Source: Paenibacillus glycinis (GTDB lineage Bacteria > Bacillota > Bacilli > Paenibacillales > Paenibacillaceae). Taken from it: a DNA stretch of 64,000 nt. The notes beneath the pieces were generated by a model. It saw only the letters and a program-made list of their open reading frames with translations. It had not been told where the DNA came from and made no database searches. The stretch covers positions 52,631 through 116,630 of the forward strand of contig NZ_JAAAMV010000022.1 in assembly GCF_009909185.1 (NCBI RefSeq), given 5' to 3'. This document shows positions 61,692 through 64,000 of this stretch, in pieces. The first letter of the stretch is position 1. Every line of letters begins with the position of its first letter. Both the position numbers and the translations under genes were made by a program.

Positions 61692-61700
61692 CATTATACC
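61692..61700 (-). promoter_or_regulatory. Extended -10 promoter element before the histidine kinase
   Basis: TGGTATAAT on the minus strand, followed by a transcription start window about 45 bases before ATG 61643. No good -35 hexamer, as expected of extended -10 promoters. Confidence 0.45.
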
Positions 61701-61987
61701 ATGGCGAAACCGAGACCAGCGCACGATTTACAAACAACAAACCATTGCAAGCGTCCTATGGCGCAGAAGCGCGGCAAGCGTGCGAGCGATCAAGCGTCCC
61801 AACCGTGTCACTTTACATGGTCATTGTTCTCGATCGTGAGGCAAGGTGAACGGAGGCTTGCTGCACATCCGTCGATACGCACCGACGCTCGGGTGCAACG
61901 ATGCCTGTCCTTAAGGCAAGACGAACGGAGGATTGCTGCACTTTATGCCTAGCGCAGCAGCAATCAGGTGCTTCCGCGCCCGTCCTA
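61701..61987. other. Intergenic region with a degenerate direct repeat
   Basis: Between the kinase gene and the leuA terminator. It contains two 29-base copies (61838-61866, 61913-61941; core ACGGAGGNTTGCTGCAC). No gene supported. Confidence 0.5.
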
Positions 61988-62028
61988 GAAAAAAACGCCC
62001 CAGCAAGCCCAACCGGGCCGCTGAAGCG
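61988..62028 (-). terminator. Terminator of the ilvC-leuA transcript
   Basis: CGCTTCAGC-GGCCC/GGGCT-GCTGGGGCG with two G-U pairs, followed by seven T residues on the minus strand. Confidence 0.75.
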
Positions 62029-62061
62029 TAGTCTTCTGCATTAAGATTTAAAGGTTCGATT

Positions 62062-62216
62062 AACAAGCGTGCCCGGAGGGCGGGACGGAGTCGGAGAAAT
62101 GAAAGGTTCGCCTTTGCAGTCGGATTTCCATCTCTACATGTTTCATCACATCAAGGAAATCCGAACTGCACCAGCGATCGTAGACCCGTCCCGCCCGCAG
62201 GGCGCCCCCCCTTGTT
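62062..62216. repeat. Nested inverted repeat downstream of leuA
   Basis: Outer arms of 27-31 bases (62062-62088 and 62186-62216; AACAAG...CTTGTT ends, GGGCGGGACGG core) enclose an inner inverted repeat GCAGTCGGATTTCC/GGAAATCCGAACTGC (62116-62129, 62155-62169). It lies between the leuA stop and terminator, so it is transcribed. Confidence 0.75.
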
Positions 62217-62226
62217 CAATGAGCCG

Positions 62227-63771
62227 TCAAATCAGGCTCATTTTGTCGCGTCTGCCCGGCGTCTTCCGCTTCTCCACCAACCGGTTCAAAGCATCGACGT
62301 AAGCGCGCGCGCTGGCTTCGAGAATATCCGTGCTGAGGCCCCGGCCTTGGGCGGATACTTCGTCCTGCTTCAGCACGACATGCACCTCGCCGAGCGCGTC
62401 CTTGCCGTGCGTGACGGATTTGATGGAGTAATCCTCCAGCTCCACGTTCTCCGCCGTCAGCGCATCGATGGCGTTGTAGATCGCATCGACGGAGCCGTTG
62501 CCTTCCGCCCGCGTCTCCTGCACGCTGCCGTCCCCGATGCGGATGCGCAGCGTCGCGCTAGGCGTCGACTTGTTGCCGTAGCTGACTTCGATCTGCTCGA
62601 GCGCGTACACCTCGGGCGTATCCACGAGCTTCTCTTCCAGCATCGCGCGGATGTCTTCGTCGCTGACGTTCTTCTTCTTGTCCGCCAGATCCTTGAACTT
62701 CGCGAATGCCGCGTTCACGGCGTCGTCGCTGAGCTCGTAGCCGAGATCGATCAGCTTCTCGCGGAACGCGGCGCGGCCCGAGTGCTTGCCGAGCACGAGC
62801 TTGGAGTCGACCAAGCCGATCGTCTCCGGCGAGATGATCTCGTACGTCGTTTTCTCCTTCAGCATGCCGTCCTGATGAATGCCGGATTCATGCGCGAACG
62901 CATTCGCGCCGACGATCGCCTTGTTGCCCGGCACGACCATGCCCGTCAGCTTGCTGACCAATCGGCTCGTCTTGGCGATTTCCTTCAAGTTCAGACCGGT
63001 CGTCGCCCCGAAGAAATCCGATCGCGTGGCAAGCGCCATGGCGATTTCTTCGATCGCCGTATTGCCCGCGCGCTCGCCGATGCCGTTAATGGTGCCTTCG
63101 ACTTGATCCGCGCCGTTCAGGATCGCGGCCAGCGCGTTCGCCGTCGCCATGCCCAGATCGTCGTGGCAGTGCGCGCTCAACTGGATTTTCTCGATGCCCG
63201 GCACCTGATTTTTCAGCGTTTTGAAAATATTCCCGAACTCCGAAGGGTTCATGTAACCGACCGTATCCGGAATATTGACGACCGTTGCGCCCGCCTTGAT
63301 GGCCATCTCCGTCACTTGGCAGAGAAAATCCAGCTCCGTACGGCCCGCATCCTCGGGGGAAAATTCGATTTTGCTGAAATACTGCTTCGCGTAGCGGATC
63401 GCGCGCTCCGCCGTCTCCAGCACCTGCTCCTTCTCCATGCGAAGCTTGTGCTTGCGGTGAATCGGAGACGTGGCCAGGAACAGATGCAGGCAAGGGTCCT
63501 GCGCGTCCTTCAACGCTTCGCGCGCCGCGTCGATATCCTGCTCGCGGGAACGGGACAAGCCGATGACCGTCGCGTTCTTGACGGCGCGGGCGACCGCGTT
63601 GACTGCCGCAAGATCGCCCGGGGAAGCCGCAGGGAAACCCGCTTCGATGCGGTCTACGCCGAGCTTCTCGAGCTGGTACGCGATTTCAAGCTTTTCCTTC
63701 GTGTTCAGGTTCACGCCCGGAGATTGTTCGCCGTCGCGAAGCGTCGTATCGAAAATATAAATTTTGCGCAT
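62227..63771 (-). CDS. leuA: 2-isopropylmalate synthase
   Basis: First committed step of leucine synthesis: acetyl-CoA plus 2-oxoisovalerate. 514 residues, the long bacterial type. ATG at 63771 ([10 protein letters not shown]) has GAGGTG six bases upstream. DRE-TIM signature [15 protein letters not shown], metal site [12 protein letters not shown], and [11 protein letters not shown]; a LeuA dimer domain in the last 130 residues is the allosteric leucine site. ilvC lies about 150 bases upstream in the same direction. A structured repeat and a terminator follow. Confidence 0.98.
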   Translation of the reverse strand: MRKIYIFDTTLRDGEQSPGVNLNTKEKLEIAYQLEKLGVDRIEAGFPAASPGDLAAVNAVARAVKNATVIGLSRSREQDIDAAREALKDAQDPCLHLFLATSPIHRKHKLRMEKEQVLETAERAIRYAKQYFSKIEFSPEDAGRTELDFLCQVTEMAIKAGATVVNIPDTVGYMNPSEFGNIFKTLKNQVPGIEKIQLSAHCHDDLGMATANALAAILNGADQVEGTINGIGERAGNTAIEEIAMALATRSDFFGATTGLNLKEIAKTSRLVSKLTGMVVPGNKAIVGANAFAHESGIHQDGMLKEKTTYEIISPETIGLVDSKLVLGKHSGRAAFREKLIDLGYELSDDAVNAAFAKFKDLADKKKNVSDEDIRAMLEEKLVDTPEVYALEQIEVSYGNKSTPSATLRIRIGDGSVQETRAEGNGSVDAIYNAIDALTAENVELEDYSIKSVTHGKDALGEVHVVLKQDEVSAQGRGLSTDILEASARAYVDALNRLVEKRKTPGRRDKMSLI

Positions 63772-63919
63772 GAGTTGCACCTCGGACTTCAAGAATAGTC
63801 CCGGATAGCGAAACGGCCCTGACATCTATCGCTTACGCAAGAGACGCAGGGACCGGTCCGCTTATCCGGGCAACAAGCTTATTATCAAGTTATGACCGGA
63901 AAGCCCGGTACAGAATGTC

Positions 63920-64000
63920 TTACTTCTTGATCCAGTGCATCAGTTCGCGAAGCTGGCCGCCGACCACTTCGATCGGATGCTGCGCTTCGTTGCGGCGGGT
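63920..64000 (-). CDS. ilvC: Ketol-acid reductoisomerase, C-terminal 26 codons only
   Basis: The end of an open frame on the minus strand, ending TRRNEAQHPIEVVGGQLREL..KK, matches the C-terminus of IlvC. The rest of the gene lies outside the window. It reads towards leuA, 148 bases away, consistent with an ilv-leu operon. Confidence 0.85.
   Translation of the reverse strand, partial: TRRNEAQHPIEVVGGQLRELMHWIKK

Overview
The window is 64 kb of GC-rich (visibly well above 50 percent) Gram-positive DNA, almost certainly from the Paenibacillaceae (Paenibacillus, Cohnella or a relative). The basis is strong AGGAGG-type ribosome binding sites, many lipoproteins, a SigI/RsgI pair, S-layer homology domains, CUT1-type ABC transporters without their own ATPase, and Fur, CcpA and RpiR-type sites of Bacillales style. 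I see no rRNA, tRNA, CRISPR array, intact insertion sequence or prophage. Most genes are on the minus strand. The window opens inside a GGDEF-EAL gene and closes inside ilvC.

Layout: 0-5 kb holds a MASE3-like GGDEF-EAL protein, a von Willebrand A lipoprotein and two doubtful ORFs. 4.4-8.4 kb is a divergent TetR/MMPL pair with two shared operator-like palindromes and a tandem duplication of the MMPL gene tail. 8.4-21 kb carries mixed housekeeping genes: an HMGL-type aldolase, fumC, a thioesterase, an orphan Fur-box iron-siderophore binding protein, an SDR/galactonate dehydratase pair, a Bax-inhibitor-1 protein, and a 14-bp degenerate repeat field.

21-35.6 kb is a large amino-sugar and peptidoglycan salvage locus. 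One minus-strand operon runs murQ, ABC binding protein, two permeases, anmK, GNAT, PIG-L-like deacetylase, namZ, nagZ and nagK. It is preceded by murR (RpiR family), with a GH4 phospho-glycosidase and a second BadF-type sugar kinase on the other strand. NamZ and NagZ have no signal peptides, so this looks like import first and cleave inside, unlike the secreted Bacillus subtilis system. A GAAAT-WWW-ATTTC-like site recurs at both murR-linked promoter regions.

35.8-44.4 kb has an M42 peptidase, a lipoprotein, gluconokinase, an AlkD-like protein, an MFS transporter, leucyl aminopeptidase and small unknown genes. 44.4-50.3 kb is regulatory: a cytosolic histidine kinase with an RsbU-like N-terminal domain sits directly behind a degenerate RsbT-like protein. 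Next come sigI-rsgI with a SigI-like promoter, and then a 2-Cys peroxiredoxin.

50.4-64 kb holds leuB, leuA and the end of ilvC (branched-chain amino acid synthesis). Between leuB and leuA lie a two-gene cohesin/dockerin-like/SLH module and a two-component system. The module is a 1746-residue secreted beta-helix protein that itself carries a cohesin and a C-terminal dockerin-like domain, followed by a 599-residue cohesin protein with three SLH repeats. A CcpA cre-like site precedes the pair and a strong stem-loop separates the two genes. With sigI-rsgI only a few kb away, this is the most unusual system in the window: a possible minimal, wall-anchored, cellulosome-like assembly.
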